From Ceratodon purpureus (lineage: Eukaryota; Streptophyta; Bryopsida; Pseudoditrichales; Ditrichaceae), in the NCBI GenBank assembly GCA_014871385.1, contig CM026426.1, positions 56,105,375-56,169,374 of the forward strand: a DNA stretch of 64,000 nucleotides. Direction: 5' to 3'. The notes below the pieces were generated by a model. The model ran no database searches. It was given only the letters and a program-made list of their open reading frames with translations, and was not told the origin of the DNA. Below, one piece after another: positions 12,372-25,200 of this stretch (positions are counted from its first letter, which is position 1; every line of letters starts with the position of its first letter). Made by a program: the position numbers and the translations under genes.

Positions 12372-12702
12372 GGCTGTAAAAAATAAAACCACATACCCTT
12401 TACAAAGCTCAATTCCACAATTCAATCCTCACACCACACTCCCACTTCCTCACACTCAAAGCTCAAGCACTCCCTACAGCCTCTAGTTTCCACACACACT
12501 AGTTTCAGCTCACTACTAGTCGCAATATCTCAAGCTACGCAGGAAGCGGTGACCACCAGGCCGCGGGAGTACATCGCCACAACTGGCCCACCTCCTGGTC
12601 ACGGTGGTGGAGGTCGCAGGCCACCTCACACGGCATCAACTCATGGCGTGGGCTCGATGGTGTCTCCGTTGGAAGACTGCCTCGCCAAACAAACTGGCCA
12701 CC

Positions 12703-13001
12703 GGGCAGGCCTCGTCCGTAAGGGCTCCCCACTTTGGGGAGAGCGCGGACGCTGCCCAGGGATCCCTTCTGCTCGCCTGGCCAAAACATACTACCCAAAA
12801 CATGTCATCAACCCAAAGAGGATGGAGAATATTTGGCAAAGGAGTCATCAACCCTAAGATGCCGTTCCGGCGTAGGGAACTATTGCGGCGACGCCGCAGG
12901 GACAGGATGGAACAGAGGCGAAGCCAGGCGGGCAGAAGGGCTCCCCCGGCAGCGTCTGCGCTACCCCCAAAGTGGGGAGCCCTTAGTGGCGAGGCCGGGC
13001 A
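12703..13001. repeat. GC-rich inverted repeat, about 80-bp arms, 140-bp loop
   Basis: The arm at 12703-12782 and the reverse complement of 12923-13001 share GGGCTCCCCACTTTGGGG, GCG.ACGCTGCC and CCCTTCTG.(T/C)CGCCTGG with few mismatches. Weaker pairing continues outward to about 12660 and 13050. This could be a fold-back MITE or a head-to-head pair of transposon ends. It lies next to Harbinger copy B's transposase. Confidence 0.85.
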
Positions 13002-13059
13002 GGGGGCTCGTCACTTGGCGTTTAGAGGGACCAGGTCTTCCCGTACCATTGGGGATGCC

Positions 13060-13860
13060 CTGAGCGAGTGCTTGCGGTACATAAGGCGGCGTGCCTACAA
13101 AGTGAAGGGCAGGAAGTGGCTGTTCCAATTGGTTGTAACCCACTTTAGGAATTTTTTAAACCGGACTTAAACGACCCTCCCGTGCCGATATCTGTCCTTG
13201 GCGAGACGTTCCGGGTTTTCCGACGTAATTACCCCGCGGAAAAAGCTCGCCCCAATGTAAAGGCCCGGGCAGTTTTTTTTTTTTTTGGGAACTTTTTTCC
13301 AAGAGTTTTTACCAAAAAAATTAAAATTCACAGACAATTTAAACTTCGTTAATTTTTGCTTAACTATATTCCTTCTAGAAACTTCATAAAATGAGAATCA
13401 TTTAAGGCAAATTTCACATTCTAAAAAAGTATAAAGAAGTGAAATGAACAAATCTGAGACAGACTTTACAGACTTATTGCGACAAGAAAACAAAGATTTT
13501 TTCGACGTGGGCTTTTGCTTTTACTCCATAGCATGGTTTGGAATGAACAGTATTCTTTTTGAGTCTGTGCTCACTAATTTCGATGTACAATTGTTTTAGA
13601 GTCTAAGGTGTAACCTGCACGTACTTCAAATTGAAAAACTAAAGAACTCAAAAATACTCTAAACTACTGCCTACTACTATGAAAAATGTGCTTGTATTCT
13701 AAGCTAGTTGCAACTACTGCGAACTTAGAGGCGCCGAATTGAAAGATTCAACCTGCATTACATAGATATGAACAATAGGATTAGATACCACCAAAATGAA
13801 AACATCAAAATAAAGACAAAAAAGATTACATTAAAAAGAATATGATCAACACACATACCT
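13060..13860. other. Spacer without recognised gene
   Basis: GC-rich DNA to about 13270, including a T15 tract, then AT-rich sequence up to the last recognised exon of the recombinase gene. Nothing supportable is seen. Confidence 0.5.
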
Positions 13861-16800
13861 TCGGAAGGTTCGACATAATTCTTGCTACCACAGCCGGATC
13901 AAAAGAGCCACTGAAATTGAAAAAATTGCAGTCTGATGCAGAGCCGAACAGGATTCCACCAGATGTACTGCCCTTGCTCACAATACACTAGTAAGACACA
14001 ATCCAAAAAAAATTCAGTATATTCAGTACATTAGACATAAACAAGTACATTAGAAGTACATAAGAGTAAATCTAAATAAAACATTCCAAGCATACCTCTT
14101 CTGCGATGTGTGAGGCTGTTTTTCCACCCCCCTGGATTTCGTCACCCATTATCGTACCCCGCATTTACACAAAACCATTTGTGAAGTTGGTGTCCTGTAA
14201 TTCCACATTGGCTTGCATTCCAGCAACTAAGCAAGACTCATTGATAACAGCCACCAAATAAGAGTAAGCTAATCATGATTAAGTACTGCAGTCGTTGATA
14301 ATCAGTGTCTGAGAATGCATAAATCACGCCGGCCATGCCAAACTTGAAACATTGAAAGAAAAGATAAATTTGTAAAATCAAAACGCAATATAAAAACAAC
14401 AGAGACAATATTTGAAACAGACAAAAACATAAAAACACATATATACCTTTGTAGAGACAAGAGAATCAATTTTCTTAGAAATGGACTTGATGTCGACAGG
14501 AGAACGTTCATCTTTAGGTTCTGCTTTAGCTGCATTCTTCGCTGAAAGACCATTCTGAATAAAAAACAAAAGCAATAAATCAATGTAAAGTCGCAGTAAT
14601 AAAAAGGAAAACAAGGCAGAAACTGAAAAAGACAATGTACACTTCAGAGTATCGAAATCAAGATGTGAATTGAAACTTCATCTGCACGGCATTTGCCTTC
14701 TTCACCTCCTGGGATAAAACTTCAGAGTACTTCTTGCCGTCACGAAAGATTATTCGTTGGCAGGTTTCCATCTGCAACTTTAAAGGGTTAGAGTTGTATT
14801 GGTTATAAGACTTTACATCTCGGTGCCCTGTGATTAACATACCCTTATTAGTAGGGATTTGAGCCTCGGTCATCCTTGATATACCCATCCTCCGAGGGGT
14901 TTTATTAGTAAAATTTCTATCCCCGATAACAATTCCTGAAAATACAATTAGATGTAAATTAGTACTCAAAAAGAGATTTCAAAAGATAAAAAATCTAGAA
15001 AACAAAAATATGTAAAAAACAAATTACAAAATGGGATAAGGAAAGACCTGGAGTAGATTCAATTAAGGTTTGGACAGCCTTCCCGAGTGCATTTTTGCCC
15101 ACAGCTCGCTTCTGAAACCAGACGGCATCCTGAAATCTGAAGTTCGTTTTCGCCATGAGGAAAACTGGGTGGGGGTCACCGTCATATCTCGCCATAAGCT
15201 CTTCATTCGTAAACTTCGGCCAGCGCCCTGAAATCCGCTTCCACGTCGTAACAACATCTTCATTGGAGCAGTCGATGCTGTGCCTGATTGAATGCTGGTT
15301 GCAGTGTTCAATATCCATCTTATAGGTTTTTGACAGACTTGGGTTATATCTGTAGAAAACAAACCAGGTCAGTAAAATATAACTTAAACTCTCTAAAACT
15401 TAGCCAATTACAATTAGAATAAAACATACAACTCATCAAAACTACAACTTACATATTTAGCAAACAACAAGAATTAGAAACTTAAATAATTCATACTTAA
15501 GAACTTAGCAACTACGAAACTTAGCAACTTAGAAAATAAATCTAAAAGCAAAGTTACCTCAGAAATTCTACACCATGCTCATTGAGCAACTGAAACTGCC
15601 CAACATGTGTGTTCCGCAACTCATCCTGGCCTCTTATAAAAAAATTCTACACAAAAAGTAGACAAATCTAAGAGTAAGCCCGGATGGTGTTGAAATTGAC
15701 GCCGCTGGAGACTTCAGCACTGTAATCTCCTCGTCCCTTGTGAGCACTGCAGAAGTCGAAGTAGTCAACCCCAGTCCTCGCCGAAACGATCTTCTCACCG
15801 ACTCCGTTCCAGCATTTTTGACCTTCCGATACCTTGGGTCGAACATTATCTTGAAGGGGGACTCCACCGCCGATGTCCGCTGGAGGCGAACTTCTTGTTG
15901 AGCACGGATTATCCGACCAATCGATCGGATCATATTCTACAACCTGCCAATCATTACCGACAAAGTTAGTAAACTTATTTGCAAACTGAATCTACAAACA
16001 ATCATACACATTCAACATATTTTGTACTAGTTTACTAGACTGCAGCACACTACTACAGAATACTCTTCCTAACTAGAAAGTGTTACTACAGAATTATTTG
16101 TCACACAGCCGTTCAACTTGGAAAGTGTTTGTGATAGATTTTCAGTTACATACAACTAACTAGGAAAACATGATTTTCTAGAATATGAATCTAAACTAAA
16201 TAAGTAAGAGAAAGGTAAAAGATTACTTACGTCTTGGGAGGATACAGTGAACCATCTTATTTGGTCACCTAGAGCACAAAGTCCTTCAAAGTTTCCACAA
16301 ATTCCCGGATATCTTCTTCCCCAAACAATTCGCCGATAGTCTTCTCGGTTGAGATGCCTCGAAAACGGCGCCACTCATCAAAAGCATTCTTCGCCCAAAT
16401 TTCAGAGTGAAGACTCCTCCTTTCTCCACCCATTGCGACATTCAGTAACTCCTTTTCGTCTAGGTCACGAAACCTAGTTCTTCGGGTTGTTGAATCTGAA
16501 AAATAATAATATGCAATTAGTAATCAAATCAAATTGAACAAATTGACAACATTAGCAAATACAAAAACAAACAAAAAAAAATCAAAAACAAATAAACTAA
16601 TACTCACCTGAGTTCTGAGGTCCAGTGTTTGCACCGTTGTTCTCGTCACATTCCTCCGCAGCTGCGTCGTCGACTCCATCATCAGGGAAATTACTACTGG
16701 AAGGTATAAAAAAGTTATCGGGATCTTCATCGTCATCGTCATCCTTATAGACCAAGGCATCAGAACAGTCCTCTTCTTCAGTCTCCTCCCTCTCCACGTT

Positions 16801-19368
16801 CTTGTCGTCGTCACCTTTAGGGTCCGACTTTGGTACTTCCACTACAGCAACTGCCAACCAAAACCAAAGCAGTTTCAAAATCAAACTCAAATATCTAGAC
16901 AATGATATTGACCAAAATATTTAATGATAAAATCAAATTTATTGAAGTTTACCTCCGCAGAAAGTAGCTACTCTCGGATCATGAATGTAGTTATATACGA
17001 GTCTTCTTCTGTTTTCAGCTTCCCTCCAACTAAAACTATACACAACTCCGCTATCTATAGAAACAAACACACATCAGATTAACTAAAATTCCAAAAGAAA
17101 AAAAGAAAAAAATGTAACACGTACCTGCGTCAACATAACCATTTTCATTCGGTGCTAACGAGCCAGGGCCATCAACATGATTCAAGCGCTGACCACTACC
17201 ATCTGCACAAAAACTGTAAAGGTAAGAAAACACTACAAAATACAAGAAGAAAATAGAATGAAAACACTCAAACAAAAAACATCAAAAACCTTACCATCGT
17301 CAACACTAATATCAGTGAAGTCTGACAAAGATTCAGATTCTGTAACAACAAAGAACAACAAAATAAAATCAAAAATTAATCAAAAGACAATCGGATACAG
17401 CCAAACTTTGAGAGACAACTTCAACATCTGAAAATACAAAAGATCAAACAATTAAAAAGCTGCTTTGTAAACGACAAAATACAATCATTATTCAGAGTAA
17501 ATCTAAACACCAAAATAAAGAAAGAACTGGATTAAACAAACAGATGAAAATAAAAAAGATACCATCTCCATGAAGCTCCGCCGCCACATTATTCTCCGCA
17601 TCAGACGCAAGAGCACCACGATTAACACCTGCCAAAACAGAACACATAAACAATTTGATCAGCAACATGCGCTGCCGCGCGGCTTCAGCGGCCTTCGACC
17701 GGGCATGGCCTCTGCTTTTAAAATTCAACCAAAACGAACTATATTATGAAAAAAATCATCTAAACCAGAACAATTCCAAAACCAGATATCATAAAAATAA
17801 AGTAAGAAATGCAATATAAAATACCATCCTGATAGAAATAAAAAATACCATCCTGATGAAATTCCACCGCCAAGTTGCTCCCCTCAGCAAACTTATCAAA
17901 ACTGTGGTGATCATCTGCAAAAAAGAACACAAAAAACAAATTAATTAGCAACATGGGCTGCCACGCGGCTTCGATGGCCTTCGGCCGAGCATGGCCCCTG
18001 CTTTTGAATTTAAAACAAGATGGATTACAATAAATTTTCTTGAACAACATTACTTCATTAACTTAATTAAAAATTTGATTAGAAAACTCAAATTATCACG
18101 TACCTGTGCAGGTTATGTCAACACAGTTGTTGACATCTTCTGCAACTGACTCGCTGACGATGTTACTATTATCCGCGTTTTTAACCTTAAAGTTTCAGAT
18201 TAGATTTTAGTATTTCCTAACGAATTTTAGAATCAAGTGATTTAATTACACATTTAAAATTTAATGATAACATTTACAGCTCAATGTCAATTCATTAACT
18301 GTTTAGAAATGTTAAAGCATACAAGAATTCTAAACTACATCAATTTTATTAAGCATACCTGCAATTGAGTCTGTGTCAAATACTCATCCCAGCTCAAATT
18401 GACCACTCGGTCCAACTCCTCGCTGTCGTTCTCTTCAAGTCTGGTTCGCACTTCAACTTCCTTCAAATGCTGGCGCTCAAGCTCCTCGAGTGTTTCATCG
18501 TCAACAACCTTGACTCCGAATTGAAAACGATCTACAAGAAGAATAAGAAAACAATATGATAAGTCAATTGGAACAAAATAATAATAAAAAGAGAATAAAT
18601 AACAGCTAAAGAAATAAGAACTTAATCATACCTGGAAGAACGTGGAATTCTGTTTTGATTTCGAGGACCGGTTGAAGGTTATTGTTCCGTTGCCGAAGGT
18701 TGAAAGAGGGAAGAACCATGACTTTAGGAACGGGCTCCACGTCAGATAGATCTGTTTCTTCTCGCGATTGCTTAGTTCCTGACAGACAAACATCCTCCAT
18801 CTAATACACAGCATTTCACAACACATTAACATTAGTTTATATCACACAGCACATTAACATTAGTTCGATGGACAAAAATAACAACCATGTGAATAACATA
18901 AAAATCTAACCAAAATCTATACAAAAATCTATATTAAATGCCTACCTTAACATCCAATAACGCTGTCGGCGTAACTACACGATCAGCCCCAGAAATACCA
19001 ACACAATCTGCTGCAGCATCTACTTCAACCTACAAAAGAGAAACAAACAATCAAAATAAATCACAACATAATCAAATCAAACAATATTGTCACAGAAAAC
19101 AGAAAAATAAAAAACTAAGAATAAGAGATACCTTAACTTGCACAGCTCCAAAATCCGCCGCTCCCGAAACAGCTCCAAAATCCGCCGAAGAGTTGTAAGC
19201 CGCGGAAGCTTCAACATCAAGCTAAGGAAAAGTCAAGAAACAAGAAATTAGAAATTAGAACTTGATGAGGCACACATACAGACAAAATACATCGAAACAC
19301 AGACAGACAAAACCAAATAGGAAAATCGATAAGATACAACAAATTAAACAGACCTGATTCGAAGGCAT
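13860..19368 (-). pseudogene. Multi-exon Crypton/DUF3504-like tyrosine recombinase gene
   Basis: This is a minus-strand gene of about 17 short exons separated by roughly 100-nt GT-AG introns. Exon 1 (19368-19354) encodes MPSNQ. Exons 2 (19221-19132) and 3 (19029-18946) follow in phase, then a long acidic region (including 16.60-16.86 kb). The exon ending at 16231 carries WAKNAFDEWRRFRG and a DGSLYPPK motif, the block that precedes the recombinase in ZMYM2/QRICH1/Crypton-type proteins. The recombinase spans exons 15943-15558, 15349-15048 and from 14935: first Arg in IRGQDELR, then VWFQKRAVGKNALG, NKTPRRMG (Lys where most have His), TGHR, and the likely nucleophile in SYNQY. A Ser/Gly-rich C-terminus follows. 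In-frame stops at 16269-16271, 16257-16259 and 15937-15939 and a frame break in a T7 run near 15640 indicate a dead copy. I see no reverse transcriptase, which argues against a DIRS-type element. Confidence 0.75.
17562..18010 (-). repeat. Tandem exon-intron duplication inside the recombinase gene
   Basis: Two neighbouring exons encode related peptides (one ending NNVAAELHGDG, the other SNLAVEFHQDG). Their upstream introns share a stretch of about 75 bp (around 17650-17722 and 17935-18010) reading AGCAACATG.GCTGC and CGCGGCTTC, then CATGGCC.CTGCTTTT. The unit is about 285 bp long. An exon and its intron were duplicated together, lengthening the acidic N-terminus by one module. Confidence 0.8.
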
Positions 19369-20039
19369 TGCCGCAACGCGCATGCACTAGATCCTGAAAA
19401 AACAACCACAACAAGAAATAAGAAACTAAGAAAATAAACACTAACAAAGAATATAAGAAACAAAATCAAGATACATAAACAACAAAGAAAATGAAGAAGA
19501 AATCAAACCTACTGATATCGCCGCAAACAGCTCCCCCGATTACGAAACAAATCGCAAGAACTACAAGAACTATTGAAACACTACGAAACACTCCGAAGAA
19601 GCAGACACTCGGAGCGCAGAAACATACAAGTTCAACTAATTTGTAAAACCTAGCCAACAAAACCCTAACGCACAAACACGGCACACAAAAAACTAATGCG
19701 AAATCGCATTTCAACGCAGCAAAATCACACAGCAACAACAAAACCTACGCAAACACAAAAGACAGACGATCCGAAGCACAAACAAAGAAAAATCCGACAG
19801 CGCTCTCGCGGGAGGCCGGAGCTCTCTCTCGCGCGAGGGCGGTGAAAAAGGACTTTAGAATTGCCAAACCCGACTTGTATAGTATTGATTCAACAGCAAG
19901 GATTGATTCAAGCACATCGGACGGTAAAGAGTGTCGATCGTTTTTCATCCAGTAGGGTTCATTTATCATCCTGTATTCTTCGTTCATATGGTCCACGTCA
20001 CCGCAGAATCAACAGACGTGGCACAGGGGTGTAGTCGAA

Positions 20040-20900
20040 TTGCAAAATGCCACGTGTTAACAAACCAATTCCAGGTAAATCCCATATCGATTGCCGAGGC
20101 GGGAACACTGGAATATAAATTGATTTCTAAAAAACCCACGGGTATGTCTAATGGCTTGTGCATGCAGGTCTCGGGGTCTGCGAATCCTCGAAGAGTTGTT
20201 TGGATCCACGTGGCATTTCTTGATTGTTCCGATTCTAGAATTTTTTCATTTTGAGAAGATTTTTATCCCATATCGATTGCAATTCTGAATAACATCATAT
20301 ATATATATATATATATAGTACTTTAAAACCAATGTTATTAAAACGAAATCAACGTGGACTGTGTCGATTTATCTGGCTAGGGTATATATCTGTAGCGGAT
20401 ATCAATAGCAGGGTCATAAGATGTATGGCACGCACTGGTTTCACTATCCGGGTATTGCCGGGTGCAGGGCACGTGCGAGAGCGAGAATAGCGCTTCACCA
20501 GCGGACGACACGTGTCCAGCTTTTGGTTTTTAAAAAGATTGTTATCCCATATTGTTTGATATTAAGCAAATGATCATGTATAAAATGATCACCAAAACGA
20601 GTTGCAGTCGTAATTAATTCTCGGTGCTGGGTAGTGTTTAAGTGAAGGATATTGTGGTGGAACATAACATGTGCGCGGGTATCATGTGCGTGTGCTGAAG
20701 CGGGTATCGATCGTCGGTGGCTTGTGTGAGCAGATTCGCTGTCATATCTAAGTGTGACACGTGTTCTTTAATTTTGGGTTGAACAACGGCTCTTAACCCA
20801 TATCGTTTGCTATTCAATAATCGATCACGTATACATTGACTCACAAAACTCGATGTGCACGTAGTAGCTTGCTGGGTATGGTGGGCAGAAATCGTCGGGT
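20040..20900. repeat. Degenerate repeat units of about 250 bp upstream of the recombinase gene
   Basis: The phrase CCCATAT(C/T)G(A/T)TTG recurs near 20078, 20268, 20547 and 20798, usually followed by GATCA(C/T)GTATA and GCTGGGTA.TG at a similar spacing. A (TA)n microsatellite lies at about 20297-20318. ACACGTG/CACGTG-like motifs occur between the units. The array covers the 5' flank of the recombinase gene and could be promoter sequence or decayed satellite. There is no gene. Confidence 0.6.
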
Positions 20901-20954
20901 ATAATAAATTATAATTGTCTCTGGGAGTTGGTCAGAGCCTCATCTTGCTAGGCA

Positions 20955-21035
20955 GTAGTCTGAATCGTGGGCAGTGCAGTATCTGAATCGCGGGCACTGG
21001 GGCAGTGATCGGGCAGACACTCGGGCAGTGGGGTA
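20955..21035. repeat. Clustered GGGCAGT motifs beside MULE copy 2
   Basis: GGGCAGT or GGGCA(C/G) variants occur about six times in 80 bp, at irregular spacing of 10-25 bp, just outside the left end of MULE copy 2. Confidence 0.6.
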
Positions 21036-21113
21036 GTAAGTGGTCAGACTCGGTCAGAATGGGTTGCGAAAAAAAATTCCTTTGTGGGTTACGCAGGGTA
21101 AGTCACCCCCGTC

Positions 21114-21204
21114 GGGGCTCCCGCGATGGGAGGTACCCCTACCGCACGGGCCAGGCTACGCCCTTGCCCTAGTGCGTCGGGGTACCTCCCATCGCAGGAG
21201 CCCC
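21114..21204. repeat. 26-bp-arm palindrome at the left end of MULE copy 2
   Basis: The arm at 21114-21139 and the reverse complement of 21179-21204 agree at 25 of 26 positions, with weaker pairing continuing into the loop. It abuts the left terminal inverted repeat of MULE copy 2 and has no counterpart at the right end. Confidence 0.9.
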
Positions 21205-22278
21205 TCCTTGGGACTATGGGCTCCATGGTGGGGCGCCAACGCCCCACCTGCCCGACCCCAAGGATTTTTGTACGCAGCCCGAATTGGAGCCCCTTGACCC
21301 GACCTGCGACCTTGGAGCCCGGGCCCGGGCGAGGCTGAGCAGTCCCTGCGAGCTGTCCCCAGTCCCAACCCTCTCTGCCACTTACCACCATTAAATTTTT
21401 CTTTGTCACTCTGACGTTTATTTTCTGATTGGAATTGTGATACTGTGACCTTAGACCCGTTAAATTTGTAGATGCATTCCAAATACAATTTGTATTCTAC
21501 TTACTACCAAAACAGCGTCTTCTGATTTTTAAGGAATAAAAGAAGTTCTGCAACTAAGCTAAGCTGGAATTGAGTTTTGTTGTTTTAACTTGATTGAGTT
21601 ATGTTGTTTTAAGTTACTTTACCATCTCACTGCGCGTCCCGTGTATAAGCTCCTCAATCGCTGTGCATATTCAATCAACTGGAATGAATGTGGGACTTCC
21701 AGAAAAGAATTCTACAAATTAATTCATGATACAACTATCATGCTTAACTGTTTGTCACAGTTTTTTTTCCATGTAGGAACACTATGAGCACAATATGAAC
21801 ACTATGTAAAATCGAATGTGTACGAGTACAACTTCTCGCAATTTTTCCACTGCTTGTGTAGGAGTATGTCACCAGAGCATGTAGAATAATTTGCAGTCGA
21901 TGACTTTCCTCTTGAGGTTAAAAAATGATTTACTGTTTCAAAGTGTAACACCTTATTCATTTTTTCTCCCTTTTGTATTAGTTTTAACATATTGAAGTTT
22001 GTTTCATTTTTGAAGATAATACATTTGTATTGTGAAGATTTTCATGAAGCAACATCACCTTTCAAGTTTGCATTGGTTATTTTAAAGAAGCTTCATTTAT
22101 ATAAATCTCGAAATGTATTTTTCATATATACTCTCTACATACTAATTCCATGTGCAACATATCACCAAACTTCACAATTTATTCCATAACAAAAAATGCC
22201 CACAGCTCTAACTTAACACATGATTACATCCTTTCTCTACTACCTTTCATTTATAATATTTGAAAAAAAACTCCATGT

Positions 22279-25200
22279 CTATTCCAAAATCAAAGGACTA
22301 TCACAGTTCTTGCAGACCACATAATTCTCTCCTCTCTCCACTACTGTGTTGACCTTACATTTGTCACAATGTATCTTGGGAACCTTGGGAAATACAGTCC
22401 TTTTCTGCTTAGAATGAGCCACAAGCGTGTGAGTTGGACGCTTTGAAGGTGGTTGTGACCCACTTCCTTCTCCATCTTCTTCAGTTACACGTTTCTTTCC
22501 ATGCCCCATCCGTGTTTGCTTTACATTCGCTTGAATCATGGCTAGAGATCCCCGTAGAGGCATCTCAACAGTTGGGGGTCTTTCAAAGGTAAACGGCTCT
22601 GATAGAGATGTTAGAAACTTTCCCACAACATTTGCTTTGTGTTTCACTTCTTCCTTCGTGTATGTTTCCAGTGAAGATCTTAATTCTTGACGCTTGGTCT
22701 CTGTTTTCACCAAATCCTCTAAAAATCTTCTTCTAGAATCATTATCTTCACCACTCTCTGTACTCATGTCTACATCTGGAGCATCTATATCCATGAAAGG
22801 AAGCGATTCCTCATTTTGATCATGCTCCGTCACATGCACTTCTGAGGTTGATGGAATAATGAAGTACTCTTGGACAATCTGTTGGACTCCCAAGTTGACA
22901 CTCTAGTTGGACAATCACAGAAATAAGTGTTCAAGGAAACACTATACTTGGTGTCTGGTGAACTTTCACTTACCACAGAGAACAACTTTAGCTCCAAGTT
23001 CACAACTTCCAATACAACACTCGGATCCGTTTGATAAGATTTGAATATGCGCTCTCCTCCTTTCAAGCGTCGGCGATGTTCCTTATCATTGCCTCTTCTA
23101 GAATACCTCTCAGAGTCACCTGTACATTACATCAAATTTTATTAGAACATTGATGAAATCTCAAAAAAATGTCTTCTGTAAAAAAATATAACAAAAAAAT
23201 TCAACTTTAAAAACACTTACTTATAAGTTGCACCATTTGAAAATGGTCTGTCAAAGTAGGTCCTCCAATACGACTCCCATCTTGAGTGCTACCAACAATA
23301 GCAACGATGAGATCTCTTAACGCACGATTCACCTTTCCCTATAGTAGAGTATACTTAATCCACTCCCAGTGCCTTTCTACATGGTTGGTTGTATCCATAC
23401 CACCATAAGAAAAGAGGCGCCCAAATCGTGGCCAAAGCTTTCTCCACGGGACATTTCACCTACTCAGCCAGCCTCCATGTAGTCTGCCACACTAGGTATG
23501 TGCTGAAAGTCTTCATAGAAATTTTTGAGATTATCCTCAAAATGCTCTTCCTTTGGACAATGCATCAGAACATGTAGGGCTAGCCACAACTTATTCTTTT
23601 CCGGTATAGGAACACGAGTTAAAAGGTTTTCACTCCAAGCTTTCATAACATGGAAATGACATAACAAAACCTTGCCAGCCACTTGTACCTTTACTCCATT
23701 CTCCGTGCTCCAACAATGATCATCAATCATCACAACGGCGTTGATAGAATTCAATGATGTTTTGTCTTTATCAATGACAATTGCAGACGGTCGTACTCCT
23801 TTCAAGGATTGAAAAACAGCCGTCAACGCCAACTCCAATGCTATACCGTGATGCCCTTGCTTCTTGTCCTTCGTACACAACATGTTGAACACAGGCACTC
23901 CCTTTCCATCTTGGTTTGGCACAATTGCAGCATATAACTGTAAATCATATTGATTAGTCTTGAAAGTAGAGTCCAGAGCCCAAGAGTTACCACGTGAGAA
24001 TCTTCTACCAACATCTCTCATCCAGTCATCTTGAATGACTACCACAAATGGCCGTTTCTTTTCGTCCTCGTGCTTTGGTGAATAAGGTTGGTAAAAAATA
24101 ACCTTCCCTTGTGTTTGCAGACTCCTAATTTCCACTTGAGCAGCATCCCAATCATCCTGGCGTAAAGCATCTACAAAACATGCAATAAATCCAATTAAAG
24201 ATTATTTTGCAAATAAAAAATACAATACAATTTTTTAAGTGACAAACTACAATAAAAAAATTTGAGTGACTAGAGGAAAACTTACCATTTACTCTCATAG
24301 TGTGCTTCAGTTGCTTTACTTCCTTTGGTATAATGAAAAATCGATAAGTCACTTGCTCCAAATTCCCAACCATAGCTTGAATTTTCTTTGCATCACGTTT
24401 GGATGCAAGAGACACTGTAGATGTTTAAACCATTCTCATCAAGTTCTCTCTGGCCATAGTCATAACATGTGGATGCACAGGCAAAAATAAAACATCACCT
24501 TCAGAACCTGGTTCATGTCCACTATGTCTGGTATGCACGAAAATAGAAGCAATCTTGTTGATGGATGCTCCTTTGTCTTCATCATCTATAATGGGCTCCA
24601 CAGTCTTCAACTTGAAAGAGCAATCCCGCAATCTGCTCTTCCTGTCTGGTCTGCCGTCCAAAAGCGAGAAGATCTCACTGCAGGTGCCTTCCTGTGAGGC
24701 CAACTTTTGTTTCCGCTCCTATGACAATGGTAGTACTTGACAATGTGATTTCTATACCTATTGGTATGACTCAACCTCCGTAAAACAACATATTCTGTGC
24801 ATATTTTATCCAGAGTGACATTTAAATGCCCGCAAGGAACTTCATGTATCTCATTCCACAGCTTAGATTCCTTGCAAGTGGAACAAGAATCAAGACAACT
24901 CTCTACATACTTGACCTGGATTCCCCCAACTCTGAAATCAGTTGTCCACTGTTCCCGAATTGCATCAAGCGTAGATGATAGGCTCAAATGTTTGCCATTT
25001 CTATCAACATGACACTTTTCAACTATTGAACACCAAAGTTCAATAGGAGGAATTTGCCTTCCCTTGAGTCTTGTTTTATAGGAGACAAACAAAAATTGTT
25101 ATTGACAGTTATTAACTTGACACTGTTTTGAAGTTTTTTCCATTGCTCAATGGTATGGAACACATCATTGACGTCTACAGGACGACCGTGACTCTTAGAA

